Source of the DNA: Oscillospiraceae bacterium
Lineage (GTDB): Bacteria > Bacillota > Clostridia > Oscillospirales > Acutalibacteraceae
DNA length: 5,376 bases
NCBI GenBank assembly: GCA_029013165.1
Contig: JAQXMV010000143.1
Location: forward strand, 1 to 5,376
Direction: 5' to 3'
How positions within the stretch are numbered: position 1 is the first letter of the stretch; every line of letters begins with the position of its first letter. Below the pieces are notes generated by a model. That model did not search any database. It saw only the letters and a list, made by a program, of their open reading frames with translations, and was not told the DNA's origin. Shown here in pieces: positions 1-5,376 of the stretch. The position numbers and the translations under genes are program-made.

Positions 1-987
1 GTTTCTCTGAATATGGTCGTCGGCTTTCTCGGTGAGCTCAGTCTCGGCCACGCCGGCTTCATGTGCGTCGGCGCCTATATCGGCTGCCTTGCCGCCAACG
101 GCTTAAAGGGTGTCATTGATTCGCCGCTTCTGATTCTCATCATTACCATGCTCATCGGCGGTCTTGTTGCCGCAGTGTTCGGCTTCATCATCGGTCTGCC
201 GGCTCTGCGCCTCAAAGGTGACTATCTGGCGATCGTCACCCTTGCTTTCGGTGAAATTGTGCGTAATGTTTTCAAAAATCTCAAGGTTTTCGGCGGCGCG
301 CTGGGTCTTCGTACCACCACCTATAAGGGTAATCTCTTTGTCGTTGCCTTTGCGATGGTGCTGATCACTCTGTTCCTGGTTCAGAATATCATCAAGAGTA
401 AGCACGGCAGAGCCATCACGGCGATCCGCGACAATGAAATCGCCGCCAAGGCGATGGGCGTAAATGTGACCTATTATAAGCTCTTCGTTTTCGTTATGTC
501 AGCGTTTTTTGCCGGCATAGCCGGTGTCATCTACGGCCATTATGCCTCACCGGTTATTTACTCTTTCTTCTCTTATAACTATTCCATCGAAATTCTGGTT
601 ATGGTTGTGCTCGGCGGTATGGGTAATATCAGAGGCTCCATCATTGCCGCAACGCTGATCACTTACCTCAACTTCCAGCTTCAGACGAGACTTTCCGGCG
701 ATCTTGCCGCCATCAAGTTCCTGGTCTATGCTGTCATACTCATCGTGTTTATCATTTTCAATAACGCACCGGCTCTCAAGCCTCTGCGCGAGAAGCTCTC
801 TCTCAGACGGATTTTCAGTGAGAAAAAGCTCAAGAAGAATCCTTCTTCCATCAAAAACGATGCCGCGGCATGGGATAAGATTCCCACTAAGATCGAAATG
901 GACGAAATGCTTTCCGTGGATGTGACAACGGAAAGTCCCTATACACCCGATAAACCCGAAAAGAAAGGAGAACGCGAAAATGGCTGA
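1..987 (+). CDS. livM: Branched-chain amino-acid ABC transporter permease LivM (5' partial)
   Basis: Inner-membrane permease of a Liv/HAAT-family importer; with LivH it forms the channel for leucine, isoleucine, valine or related amino acids, driven by LivG and LivF. The frame is open from base 1, and its first residues (VSLNMVVGF, then LSLGHAGF) match the conserved first part of LivM, so the start lies upstream and the ATG at 13 is internal. Visible family motifs, counted from the window edge, are LRLKGDYLAIVTLAFGEI (about 69-86), the cytoplasmic ATPase-contact loop GRAITAIRDNEIAAKAMGVN (136-155), and SIEILVMVVLGGMG (195-208). Hydrophobic segments lie near 43-66, 110-128, 160-178, 196-220 and 235-253. 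Oddity: after the last membrane segment there is a hydrophilic, charged tail of about 75 residues (254-328), longer than usual for LivM. The stop overlaps the livG start by 8 bases, implying translational coupling. Substrate specificity cannot be read from the sequence. Confidence 0.93.
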   Translation, partial: VSLNMVVGFLGELSLGHAGFMCVGAYIGCLAANGLKGVIDSPLLILIITMLIGGLVAAVFGFIIGLPALRLKGDYLAIVTLAFGEIVRNVFKNLKVFGGALGLRTTTYKGNLFVVAFAMVLITLFLVQNIIKSKHGRAITAIRDNEIAAKAMGVNVTYYKLFVFVMSAFFAGIAGVIYGHYASPVIYSFFSYNYSIEILVMVVLGGMGNIRGSIIAATLITYLNFQLQTRLSGDLAAIKFLVYAVILIVFIIFNNAPALKPLREKLSLRRIFSEKKLKKNPSSIKNDAAAWDKIPTKIEMDEMLSVDVTTESPYTPDKPEKKGERENG

Positions 988-1750
988 TTATGTTCTGGAA
1001 ACACAACATTTGGGCATATCCTTCGGCGGACTGAAAGCAGTTGACGATGTCAACCTCAAAATCAGTAAAAATGAGCTTTACGGTCTGATCGGACCCAACG
1101 GTGCCGGAAAAACCACGATTTTCAATCTCCTTACCGGTGTTTACAAACCCACCACAGGCACATTCTTTCTCAACGGCGAAGAGTTGAAAGGTAAAAGTCA
1201 GGAGGCAATCAACCACAAGGGTATTGCCCGAACCTTTCAGAATATCCGGCTTTTCAATAACATGAGTGTTATCCGTAATGTTCTCGTCGGACTGCATAAC
1301 CAGCCTGAATTCAAGTGTGATCCTTTTTCCAGTATGCTGAGACTTCCGCGCCACTATGATGTGGAGGTCAGAATGAGAGATCGGGCCAAGGAGATTCTTC
1401 GGATTTTTGATCTCGAGGATGAAAGAAACAATCTTGCCTGCAATCTTCCCTACGGTAAACAGAGAAAGCTGGAGATCGCAAGAGCCCTTGCCACCAATCC
1501 CAAGCTGCTGCTTCTGGACGAGCCTGCGGCCGGCATGAACCCCAATGAAACCGAGGAGCTGATGAGAACCGTCCGTTTCATTCGGGATGAGTTCGACATC
1601 ACGGTGCTTCTCATTGAACACGATCTTAAATTTGTCTCCGGTCTTTGCGACGAGGTGACGGTACTCAACTTCGGCACGACCCTGTGTCAGGGAAAGGTCA
1701 GCGATGCGCTCAATGACCCCGAGGTAATCAAGGCATATATCGGAGGTTAA
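980..1750 (+). CDS. livG: Branched-chain amino-acid ABC transporter ATP-binding protein LivG
   Basis: Cytoplasmic ATPase of the Liv importer, 256 residues, a normal LivG length; it pairs with LivF to power transport through LivH/LivM. Motifs in order: Walker A GPNGAGKTT (38-46), Q-loop ARTFQNIRLF (Q87), ABC signature LPYGKQ (156-161), Walker B LLLLDEP (176-182) followed by AAGMNP, and switch histidine in IEHDLKFV (H214). The C-terminal DPEVIKAYIGG is the typical ending of the Liv ATPases. The signature has P-Y-G in place of the classical S-G-G, as is common in LivG proteins, so it is not a defect. The ATG at 980 is supported by AAAGGAG at 964-970 with a 9-base spacer, and lies inside the end of livM. 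The ribosome binding site of livF is contained in its last codons. Confidence 0.96.
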   Translation: MADYVLETQHLGISFGGLKAVDDVNLKISKNELYGLIGPNGAGKTTIFNLLTGVYKPTTGTFFLNGEELKGKSQEAINHKGIARTFQNIRLFNNMSVIRNVLVGLHNQPEFKCDPFSSMLRLPRHYDVEVRMRDRAKEILRIFDLEDERNNLACNLPYGKQRKLEIARALATNPKLLLLDEPAAGMNPNETEELMRTVRFIRDEFDITVLLIEHDLKFVSGLCDEVTVLNFGTTLCQGKVSDALNDPEVIKAYIGG

Positions 1751-1754
1751 GGCT

Positions 1755-2465
1755 ATGGCAATGTTAGAAGTAAAAGATCTGCAGGTTTATTACGGTGTCA
1801 TTCAGGCGCTCAAAGGCATCAGCTTTGAGGTCAATGAGGGTGAAATCGTCACGCTCATCGGCGCCAACGGTGCAGGCAAAACCACGACGATGCAGAGCAT
1901 TATGGGCCTGATCCCGATTAAGCACGGAACCGTTACCTACGAGGGTCAGGTGATCAATAAGCTCCCCTGTCATAAGACCGTTCAGCTGGGAATGAGCCAG
2001 GTGCCCGAGGGCAGACGGATTTTCCAGGAACTGACGGTTTATCAGAATCTTCTCATGGGTGCTTTCACCGAAAAGAACAAGAAAAAGATCAAGAGGGATA
2101 TCGAGGAAATCTATTCCAAATTCCCGCGTCTCGAGGAAAGAAAAAATCAGATTGCCGGTACGCTTTCCGGCGGTGAGCAGCAGATGCTGGCCATGGGCAG
2201 AGCCATGATGAGTCACCCCAAACTCCTCATGCTCGATGAGCCCTCCATGGGTCTTTCTCCGTTGCTGGTTGACCAGGTTTTTGATATCATCAAAGAATAT
2301 CACAATAGCGGCACAACCATTCTTTTGGTTGAGCAGAATGCCGGTAAATCTCTTGCCATTTCCGACAGAGCCTATGTTCTGGAAAACGGTAGAATTGTTC
2401 TTTCCGGAACCGGTAAGGAGCTCATGGAAAGTGAAGAGATCAAGAAAGCCTATCTCGGCGGTTAA
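1755..2465 (+). CDS. livF: Branched-chain amino-acid ABC transporter ATP-binding protein LivF
   Basis: Second cytoplasmic ATPase of the Liv importer, 236 residues, matching the usual LivF length. Walker A is GANGAGKTT (36-44), signature LSGGEQQ (137-143), and Walker B LLMLDEP (157-163) followed by SMGLSP. Two family-specific features separate it from LivG: the Q-loop region reads VPEGRRIF (83-90), and the switch-histidine position is glutamine in VEQNA (Q194). Both are normal for LivF. The ATG at 1755 is chosen over the in-frame ATG at 1761 because GGAGGT at 1742-1747, within the final codons of livG, is 7 bases from 1755 but 13 from 1761. It starts 4 bases after livG ends and is followed directly by a strong terminator, so it is the last gene of the operon. 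Confidence 0.96.
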   Translation: MAMLEVKDLQVYYGVIQALKGISFEVNEGEIVTLIGANGAGKTTTMQSIMGLIPIKHGTVTYEGQVINKLPCHKTVQLGMSQVPEGRRIFQELTVYQNLLMGAFTEKNKKKIKRDIEEIYSKFPRLEERKNQIAGTLSGGEQQMLAMGRAMMSHPKLLMLDEPSMGLSPLLVDQVFDIIKEYHNSGTTILLVEQNAGKSLAISDRAYVLENGRIVLSGTGKELMESEEIKKAYLGG

Positions 2466-2489
2466 TGTTTCATCAATCTTGAATTATGC

Positions 2490-2526
2490 GGAACCAATCG
2501 GTTTATTCGGTTGGTTCTATTTTTTT
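2490..2526 (+). terminator. Intrinsic terminator of the liv operon
   Basis: A 10-base-pair stem is formed by GAACCAATCG (2491-2500) and CGGTTGGTTC (2508-2517), with one T-G wobble pair and a 7-base loop (2501-2507). It is followed by TA and a run of seven T (2520-2526). It begins 25 bases after the livF stop codon, the normal position for a Rho-independent terminator. No A-run precedes the stem, so it should work only for rightward transcription. It separates the transporter operon from the division cluster. Confidence 0.92.
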
Positions 2527-2530
2527 GCCT

Positions 2531-2568
2531 AATTTACAGAATTAAAATTAATTTTATTATATTTTGCA
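2531..2568 (+). promoter_or_regulatory. AT-rich stretch upstream of the mraZ promoter (UP-element-like)
   Basis: This stretch is almost wholly A and T, with A-tracts and T-tracts, and ends 11 bases before the -35 hexamer. Its position and composition resemble an UP element contacted by the RNA polymerase alpha subunit. This is inference from composition only; it could simply be AT-rich intergenic DNA. Confidence 0.35.
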
Positions 2569-2579
2569 TGGAAAATCGG

Positions 2580-2608
2580 TTGACAATTCTACCGGCAAAG
2601 TATATAAT
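2580..2608 (+). promoter_or_regulatory. Consensus sigma-A promoter for mraZ and the division cluster
   Basis: The -35 box TTGACA (2580-2585) and -10 box TATAAT (2603-2608) both match consensus exactly and are separated by exactly 17 bases. Transcription should start near 2614-2616, giving a leader of about 69 bases before the mraZ ATG at 2684. It is the only strong promoter I can see in the window and probably drives mraZ, rsmH, ftsL and the downstream PBP gene. A fully consensus promoter implies high basal strength, which fits control by a repressor such as MraZ. Confidence 0.88.
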
Positions 2609-2619
2609 AAATTCAAATA

Positions 2620-2676
2620 GTGGTGTCAAATCCCATATTCGTGAGAAAATATGGTGAATTACGGTGGAAAGCGAGG
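2620..2676 (+). promoter_or_regulatory. Possible MraZ operator: degenerate GTGG/GTGA repeats
   Basis: Between the predicted transcription start and the mraZ ATG there are GTGG or GTGA motifs at 2620, 2641, 2654 and 2664. The clearest pair is GGTGAATTAC (2653-2662) and GGTGGAAAGC (2663-2672), an exact 10-base tandem step, followed by GAGGCGGG in similar phase. MraZ proteins are known to bind short G-rich direct repeats of about one helical turn (TGGGN-N5 in E. coli, GTGG-type boxes in other bacteria) just upstream of their own gene. The location and spacing fit, but the repeats here are imperfect and overlap the ribosome binding site. Confidence 0.5.
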
Positions 2677-2683
2677 CGGGTTT

Positions 2684-3178
2684 ATGCTGGTCGGCACCTA
2701 TGAACATACCATAGACGGCAAAAACCGTCTCTTTGTTCCTTCCAAATTCCGCGCGGAATTAGGCAGCGAATTTATCTATAAGGTCTTTCGCTCGAAATAT
2801 CCGTCCATTCAGCTTTACCGCAAGGAAGATTTTGAACGGGAACTGATCGAATCCACGAAAGACATCAGAGATGCTCAAAAGAAAAGAAGAGCCATGGCCG
2901 AGAAGTGCCTCGGCACCGGGGAGGCCGTCTGTGACAATCAGGGCAGAATCGTTCTGAATATGTCTCTTGCCAAAGATGCGAAGATCGAAAAAGAATGTAT
3001 TCTTTCCGGTTTCGGCACTTATGTGGAGATTATGAGCAGAGAAGTTTACGACGCCTTCAGCGCATCTCTCACCGAGGAAGCTGTCCGTCAGGAAGAGTCC
3101 TTTGAGAGTGAAGAAAAGCTGCGCTGCGACAAACGCGCCGAGGGTGCCTACCTGGATCTGCCGGACAGTGAGCTGTAA
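2684..3178 (+). CDS. mraZ: Transcriptional regulator MraZ
   Basis: DNA-binding regulator of the dcw cluster, with two AbrB-like swapped-hairpin half-domains that assemble into a ring in known MraZ structures. The 164-residue product begins MLVGTYEHTIDGKNRLFVPSKFR, the typical MraZ N-terminus. Both conserved DxxxR motifs are present: D11-GKN-R15 and D84-NQG-R88. I chose the ATG at 2684 because GAGG (2673-2676) sits 7 bases upstream and the protein then starts where the family does. An in-frame ATG at 2651 would add 11 residues but has no good ribosome binding site. Oddities: residues 33-80 diverge from the usual motifs (the cysteine-containing GLD...YP stretch and the FFSGA motif are not recognisable), and there is a charged C-terminal extension (about 130-164) beyond the usual 140-150 residues. 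First gene of the cluster, 35 bases before rsmH. Confidence 0.9.
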   Translation: MLVGTYEHTIDGKNRLFVPSKFRAELGSEFIYKVFRSKYPSIQLYRKEDFERELIESTKDIRDAQKKRRAMAEKCLGTGEAVCDNQGRIVLNMSLAKDAKIEKECILSGFGTYVEIMSREVYDAFSASLTEEAVRQEESFESEEKLRCDKRAEGAYLDLPDSEL

Positions 3179-3201
3179 TCAGTTCGGACATCAAATACAG
3201 C
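3172..3201 (+). repeat. Inverted repeat between the mraZ stop and rsmH ribosome binding site
   Basis: GCTGTA (3172-3177), which overlaps the mraZ stop codon, is perfectly complementary to TACAGC (3196-3201), with 18 bases between them. The right arm ends directly before the rsmH Shine-Dalgarno sequence at 3202-3206. In RNA this could form a weak hairpin that ribosomes finishing mraZ would open. With only 6 pairs and a large loop, chance is a real possibility. Confidence 0.3.
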
Positions 3202-3213
3202 GAGGAAATGACA

Positions 3214-4146
3214 ATGGATTTTTCCCATACAAGTGTGCTATATCAGGAGACCCTTGACGCTCTGAATATTCGGCCCGACGGGTACTATGTTGACTGTACC
3301 TGCGGCGGAGCCGGTCACAGCCGCGGTATTCTCGAGCGCCTCGGCCCCGAGGGCAGACTGATTGCTATTGATCAGGATCCCGAAGCCATTGAGGTTATCC
3401 GGGAACGCATAGGCTCCGATGAGAGAGTGACGGTGGTCCATGATAATTTCAGCCATCTCAGCTCGATTCTGGCGTCGCTCTCCATTGAAAAAATAGACGG
3501 TATTATGGCCGACCTAGGCGTGTCCTCTCATCAGTTGGACACAGCCGAGAGAGGCTTTTCCTATCACAGTCAGGCGCCTCTTGACATGAGAATGTCAAAG
3601 CAGGGACTGTCTGCTGCCGATGTGGTCAACGGCTACAGTGAAAAGGAGTTAACGCGTATTTTCCGCGAATATGGAGAAGAAAAATTTGCCGCAAGAATCG
3701 CGAAGCATATCGTGGACTGCCGCAGCCGGGGCTATATCAACGATACTCTCGAACTGGCGGAAATCATCAAAGAGGCGATACCGGCCGCAACCCGCCGGTC
3801 CGGCGGCCATCCGGCGCGCCGGTGCTTTCAGGCGATCCGCCTTGAGGTCAACGGTGAGCTGGAAAAGCTCTCCGGTACCCTCGACACAATGTTTGACAGT
3901 CTCCGTGTCGGCGGCAGATTGGCAATTATTACCTTTCATTCTCTGGAGGATCGCATCGTCAAGAGAGCGTTCAATGATTTCTGCAAGGGCTGTGAATGTC
4001 CGCCGCAGACGCCCGTGTGTATATGCGGAAAAACGCCGAGAGGCCGTTTGCCTTTCAAAAAGTGCCAGCCGGGTGAGCTGGAGCTTGAAAATAATCAGCG
4101 TTCGCGCAGTGCCACGCTGAGATGTGTGGAAAAAATAAAGGACTAA
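3214..4146 (+). CDS. rsmH: 16S rRNA (cytosine-1402-N4)-methyltransferase RsmH (MraW)
   Basis: SAM-dependent enzyme that methylates N4 of C1402 in the 16S rRNA decoding centre. The start at 3214 gives 310 residues, MDFSHTSVLYQETL, the usual RsmH beginning and length. The ribosome binding site GAGGAA (3202-3207) leaves 8 bases to AGG from 3214 but only 2 from the in-frame ATG at 3208, so 3214 is preferred. Visible motifs: SAM-binding VDCTCGGAGHS (26-36), AIDQDPEAI (51-59), DGIMADLGVSSHQLD (95-109) with ERGFSY, PLDMRM (122-127), RRCFQAIRLEVNGEL, GGRLAIITFHSLEDR, and RSRSATLR near the C-terminus. A cysteine cluster, CKGCECPPQTPVCIC, lies before the end, as in many Firmicute RsmH proteins. Position 30 is cysteine where leucine or phenylalanine is common, a mild variation. 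Second gene of the cluster, 31 bases before ftsL. Confidence 0.96.
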   Translation: MDFSHTSVLYQETLDALNIRPDGYYVDCTCGGAGHSRGILERLGPEGRLIAIDQDPEAIEVIRERIGSDERVTVVHDNFSHLSSILASLSIEKIDGIMADLGVSSHQLDTAERGFSYHSQAPLDMRMSKQGLSAADVVNGYSEKELTRIFREYGEEKFAARIAKHIVDCRSRGYINDTLELAEIIKEAIPAATRRSGGHPARRCFQAIRLEVNGELEKLSGTLDTMFDSLRVGGRLAIITFHSLEDRIVKRAFNDFCKGCECPPQTPVCICGKTPRGRLPFKKCQPGELELENNQRSRSATLRCVEKIKD

Positions 4147-4177
4147 AAATAACGAATCAAAAGGTGGGGGAGAGAAT

Positions 4178-4630
4178 ATGGCACAGAGAGCCTATAAGTA
4201 TGATTTCGGATATGAGCACAACGCTGTGCGAAAGCCGAGAGTAGAAGAACAACCGCAGCAATCGCCGAAACTGAGAGTGATCAAAAATCCGGGAGCTGTC
4301 ATCAGAGCCGAGGAAAGAGCAGCCAATATGATTGCTTTAAAGGTTTTTGCTTTGATAGCCGTCAATTTTATTTTGCTCACGGCGGTTTGCTATAGCTTTG
4401 TTTTGAAAAATGAAACGAGAAATCAGCTCGCGGCCATCGAAAAGCAATATGATGTACATAAGGCGCAGTATGAGGAGCTGAATATCCGTCTGACGGCTTT
4501 GGCCGCCGGCGTTGATATTGATAAAATTGCCACGGAAAAGCTGGGTCTTGTTAAAGTAACGCCGGAAAATGAGGTGTATCTTGAGAAAGAGCAAGCGAAT
4601 AAAATTATTTTTTCTCAGAGCAAAGAGTAA
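4178..4630 (+). CDS. ftsL: FtsL-like cell division protein (bitopic, coiled coil)
   Basis: A 150-residue single-pass membrane protein. It has a hydrophilic N-terminal cytoplasmic part (1-50, rich in charged residues, P and Q), one transmembrane helix (about 51-76, MIALKVFALIAVNFILL onward), and an outside coiled coil (about 78-110). It ends with the DIDKIATEKLGLVKVTPENEVYL signature region (113-135) typical of the FtsL/DivIC family. FtsL proteins join DivIC and DivIB/FtsQ in the divisome and help activate FtsW and the septal PBP. Identification rests on topology, the LGLV-type motif, and position between rsmH and a class B PBP; sequence identity in this family is always low, so a DivIC-type paralogue is the main alternative. 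The start at 4178 follows GGGGGAG (4166-4172) at 5 bases. The coding sequence appears more AT-rich than rsmH by eye. Confidence 0.82.
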   Translation: MAQRAYKYDFGYEHNAVRKPRVEEQPQQSPKLRVIKNPGAVIRAEERAANMIALKVFALIAVNFILLTAVCYSFVLKNETRNQLAAIEKQYDVHKAQYEELNIRLTALAAGVDIDKIATEKLGLVKVTPENEVYLEKEQANKIIFSQSKE

Positions 4631-4696
4631 AATCCCGGCAGCAGAGAGAATATAAATTAAAAACGAAAGGGCTGTTGAAAGTAGGAAACTATTGCT

Positions 4697-4727
4697 GACG
4701 GTCCTTATTTGCTTAAAACGGACTGTC
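4697..4727 (+). repeat. Hairpin in the ftsL-PBP gene gap
   Basis: GACGGTCC (4697-4704) can pair with GGACTGTC (4720-4727) over 8 base pairs, including one G-T wobble, with a 15-base AT-rich loop. No T-run follows, so it is not an intrinsic terminator. It lies 13 bases before the GGAGGT ribosome binding site of the PBP gene. It may be an mRNA processing, stability or translation element. The 125-base gap 4631-4755 holds no other recognisable feature and no convincing promoter. Confidence 0.45.
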
Positions 4728-4740
4728 CGGAAAGAGATGC

Positions 4741-4746
4741 GGAGGT
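4741..4746 (+). promoter_or_regulatory. Ribosome binding site that fixes a TTG start for the PBP gene
   Basis: GGAGGT is a near-perfect Shine-Dalgarno sequence, 9 bases before the TTG at 4756. No in-frame ATG or GTG lies between it and the in-frame stop at 4714-4716, and the first in-frame ATG downstream (codon 27) would delete the cytoplasmic N-terminus and start inside the membrane segment. This decides the TTG start. Confidence 0.85.
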
Positions 4747-4755
4747 AGTATTCGG

Positions 4756-5376
4756 TTGAAAGAGCGATTCAGAAAATTATTTTATAAAGATAAAGTGAAA
4801 AGACGCACCGACAAGACCTTTATCAAAAGGTCTATGATTGTGCTTGCGTTTTTCCTTTGCCTGATTTTTGTTTTTGATCTCGGCCGGGTGGCCTGGATTA
4901 TGATTGTGCACGGTGAGGAATACAAGGAGATTGCGGCCGAAAGTCAGCTTTCCGACACGACGATTGACCCCATCAGAGGCACGATTTATGACAGAAACAT
5001 GACGCCTATCGCCACGAGCACCGCCGCCTGGACTCTTTCGGTGAACCCGAAAGAAATCAAGCGCAAGCTCTCTGCCCGTTCGGAGAACGCTCAGGGCTTT
5101 TACGAATATGTGGCAAATGGCATTTCGGAGATCCTGGATATTGACAAGGATGAGCTTTTACAGAAGCTGAAAAAGGATTCCGTCTATCAGGTGGTAAAAA
5201 GAAAAATCACCGGCGCGGAGCGTCTGGAGTTGGAAGACTTTTTTGCCCAAAAATACAAGTATAACTACACAGTTACCGACAAAAAACTTTTTTCCTCCGG
5301 TGAGCCGGAAACAAAGGAAGCTACAATCAATCCGAAGCTGTTTTTCGATTACACCAGCGACAGCAACCGCGAATAT
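4756..5376 (+). CDS. FtsI/SpoVD-type class B penicillin-binding protein (3' partial)
   Basis: First 207 residues of a peptidoglycan transpeptidase, cut off by the right edge. It begins at TTG with a basic cytoplasmic segment (1-26, KERFRKLFYKDKVKRR), followed by one transmembrane helix (about 27-50). The class B PBP dimerisation-domain signature follows: TTIDPIRGTIYDRNMTPIATS (68-88), in particular RGTIYDR at 74-80. Such proteins cross-link septal or spore peptidoglycan. The catalytic SxxK, SxN and KTG motifs lie beyond the window, so activity cannot be checked. Residues after about 100 are the variable N-terminal pedestal, here rich in lysine and glutamate. Position after ftsL in the mraZ cluster argues for the division PBP (FtsI/PBP2B); many Clostridia also carry a sporulation paralogue, SpoVD, at this place, and C-terminal PASTA domains, not visible here, would be needed to judge. 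It is 125 bases from ftsL, a wide gap for this cluster. Confidence 0.9.
   Translation, partial: MKERFRKLFYKDKVKRRTDKTFIKRSMIVLAFFLCLIFVFDLGRVAWIMIVHGEEYKEIAAESQLSDTTIDPIRGTIYDRNMTPIATSTAAWTLSVNPKEIKRKLSARSENAQGFYEYVANGISEILDIDKDELLQKLKKDSVYQVVKRKITGAERLELEDFFAQKYKYNYTVTDKKLFSSGEPETKEATINPKLFFDYTSDSNREY

Noticed and set aside
887..1621. Long open frame (244 codons) on the minus strand
   Set aside because: It lies opposite livG, whose plus-strand product has every ABC ATPase motif. The minus frame shows no recognisable domain and no ribosome binding site that I can defend; it is a shadow of codon use in livG.
1764..2303. Minus-strand open frame of 179 codons
   Set aside because: Opposite livF, with no family features of its own; explained as an antisense shadow.
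2533..2563. Possible second promoter (TTTACA and TATATT) upstream of the main mraZ promoter
   Set aside because: The spacing is 19 bases and the region is so AT-rich that such matches are expected by chance; the consensus pair at 2580-2608 is far better.
2577..2594. CGGT...ACCG inverted repeat spanning the -35 box
   Set aside because: The arms are only 4 bases and the inside is not symmetric, so it is too weak to call an operator.
2651..2683. Upstream in-frame ATG that would lengthen MraZ by 11 residues
   Set aside because: No good Shine-Dalgarno lies before it, the added residues are not MraZ-like, and the DNA carries the candidate operator and the ribosome binding site for the ATG at 2684.
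3208..3213. ATG two codons upstream of the chosen rsmH start
   Set aside because: It is only 2 bases from the AGG core of the ribosome binding site; the ATG at 3214 has proper spacing and gives the family-typical N-terminus.
3671..4120. Second plus-strand frame of 149 codons inside rsmH
   Set aside because: It is fully contained in rsmH in another frame, has an arginine/serine-rich low-information product, and rsmH motifs cover the whole stretch.
4737..4748. ATGCGGAGGTAG mini-ORF over the PBP ribosome binding site
   Set aside because: Three codons, no ribosome binding site of its own, and fully explained by the Shine-Dalgarno sequence it contains.
1..5376. CRISPR array, insertion sequence, tRNA, phage or defence genes
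   Set aside because: Searched by eye on both strands; no regular repeat-spacer pattern, transposase-like product, tRNA-like cloverleaf or defence-domain motif was found. Almost all sequence is taken by recognised housekeeping genes.

Overview
The window looks like chromosome of a low-to-moderate GC Firmicute, most likely a member of the Clostridia (Oscillospiraceae/Lachnospiraceae-like). That placement is an inference. It rests on strong GGAGG-type ribosome binding sites, a TTG start codon, a textbook TTGACA-17-TATAAT promoter, and a division cluster beginning mraZ-rsmH-ftsL-class B PBP. All genes read rightward and there are no mobile elements, RNA genes or CRISPR arrays that I can support.

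Region 1 (1-2526) is the 3' part of a branched-chain amino-acid (Liv/HAAT family) ABC transporter operon. It holds the C-terminal bulk of the permease LivM (5' end outside the window), then the two ATPases LivG and LivF. The genes are tightly packed: livM overlaps livG by 8 bases and livG is 4 bases from livF. A clear intrinsic terminator follows livF. The binding protein (LivJ/K) and second permease (LivH) are expected upstream but are not visible.

Region 2 (2527-2683) is the regulatory junction. It has an AT-rich stretch, a consensus sigma-A promoter, and a leader with imperfect repeats at about 10-base spacing that could be the MraZ operator.

Region 3 (2684-5376) is the start of the dcw (division and cell wall) cluster: mraZ (regulator), rsmH (16S rRNA C1402 N4-methyltransferase), an ftsL-like membrane division protein, and the first 207 codons of an FtsI/SpoVD-type penicillin-binding protein that starts at TTG and runs off the right edge. 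The FtsL-like protein and the PBP would act together in septal peptidoglycan synthesis, while MraZ probably controls the promoter of the whole set.

The content is largely ordinary housekeeping and I found no convincing new system. The points most worth a second look are the 75-residue charged tail on LivM, the degenerate MraZ operator, the divergent and lengthened MraZ, and the unusually long hairpin-containing gap between ftsL and the PBP gene.
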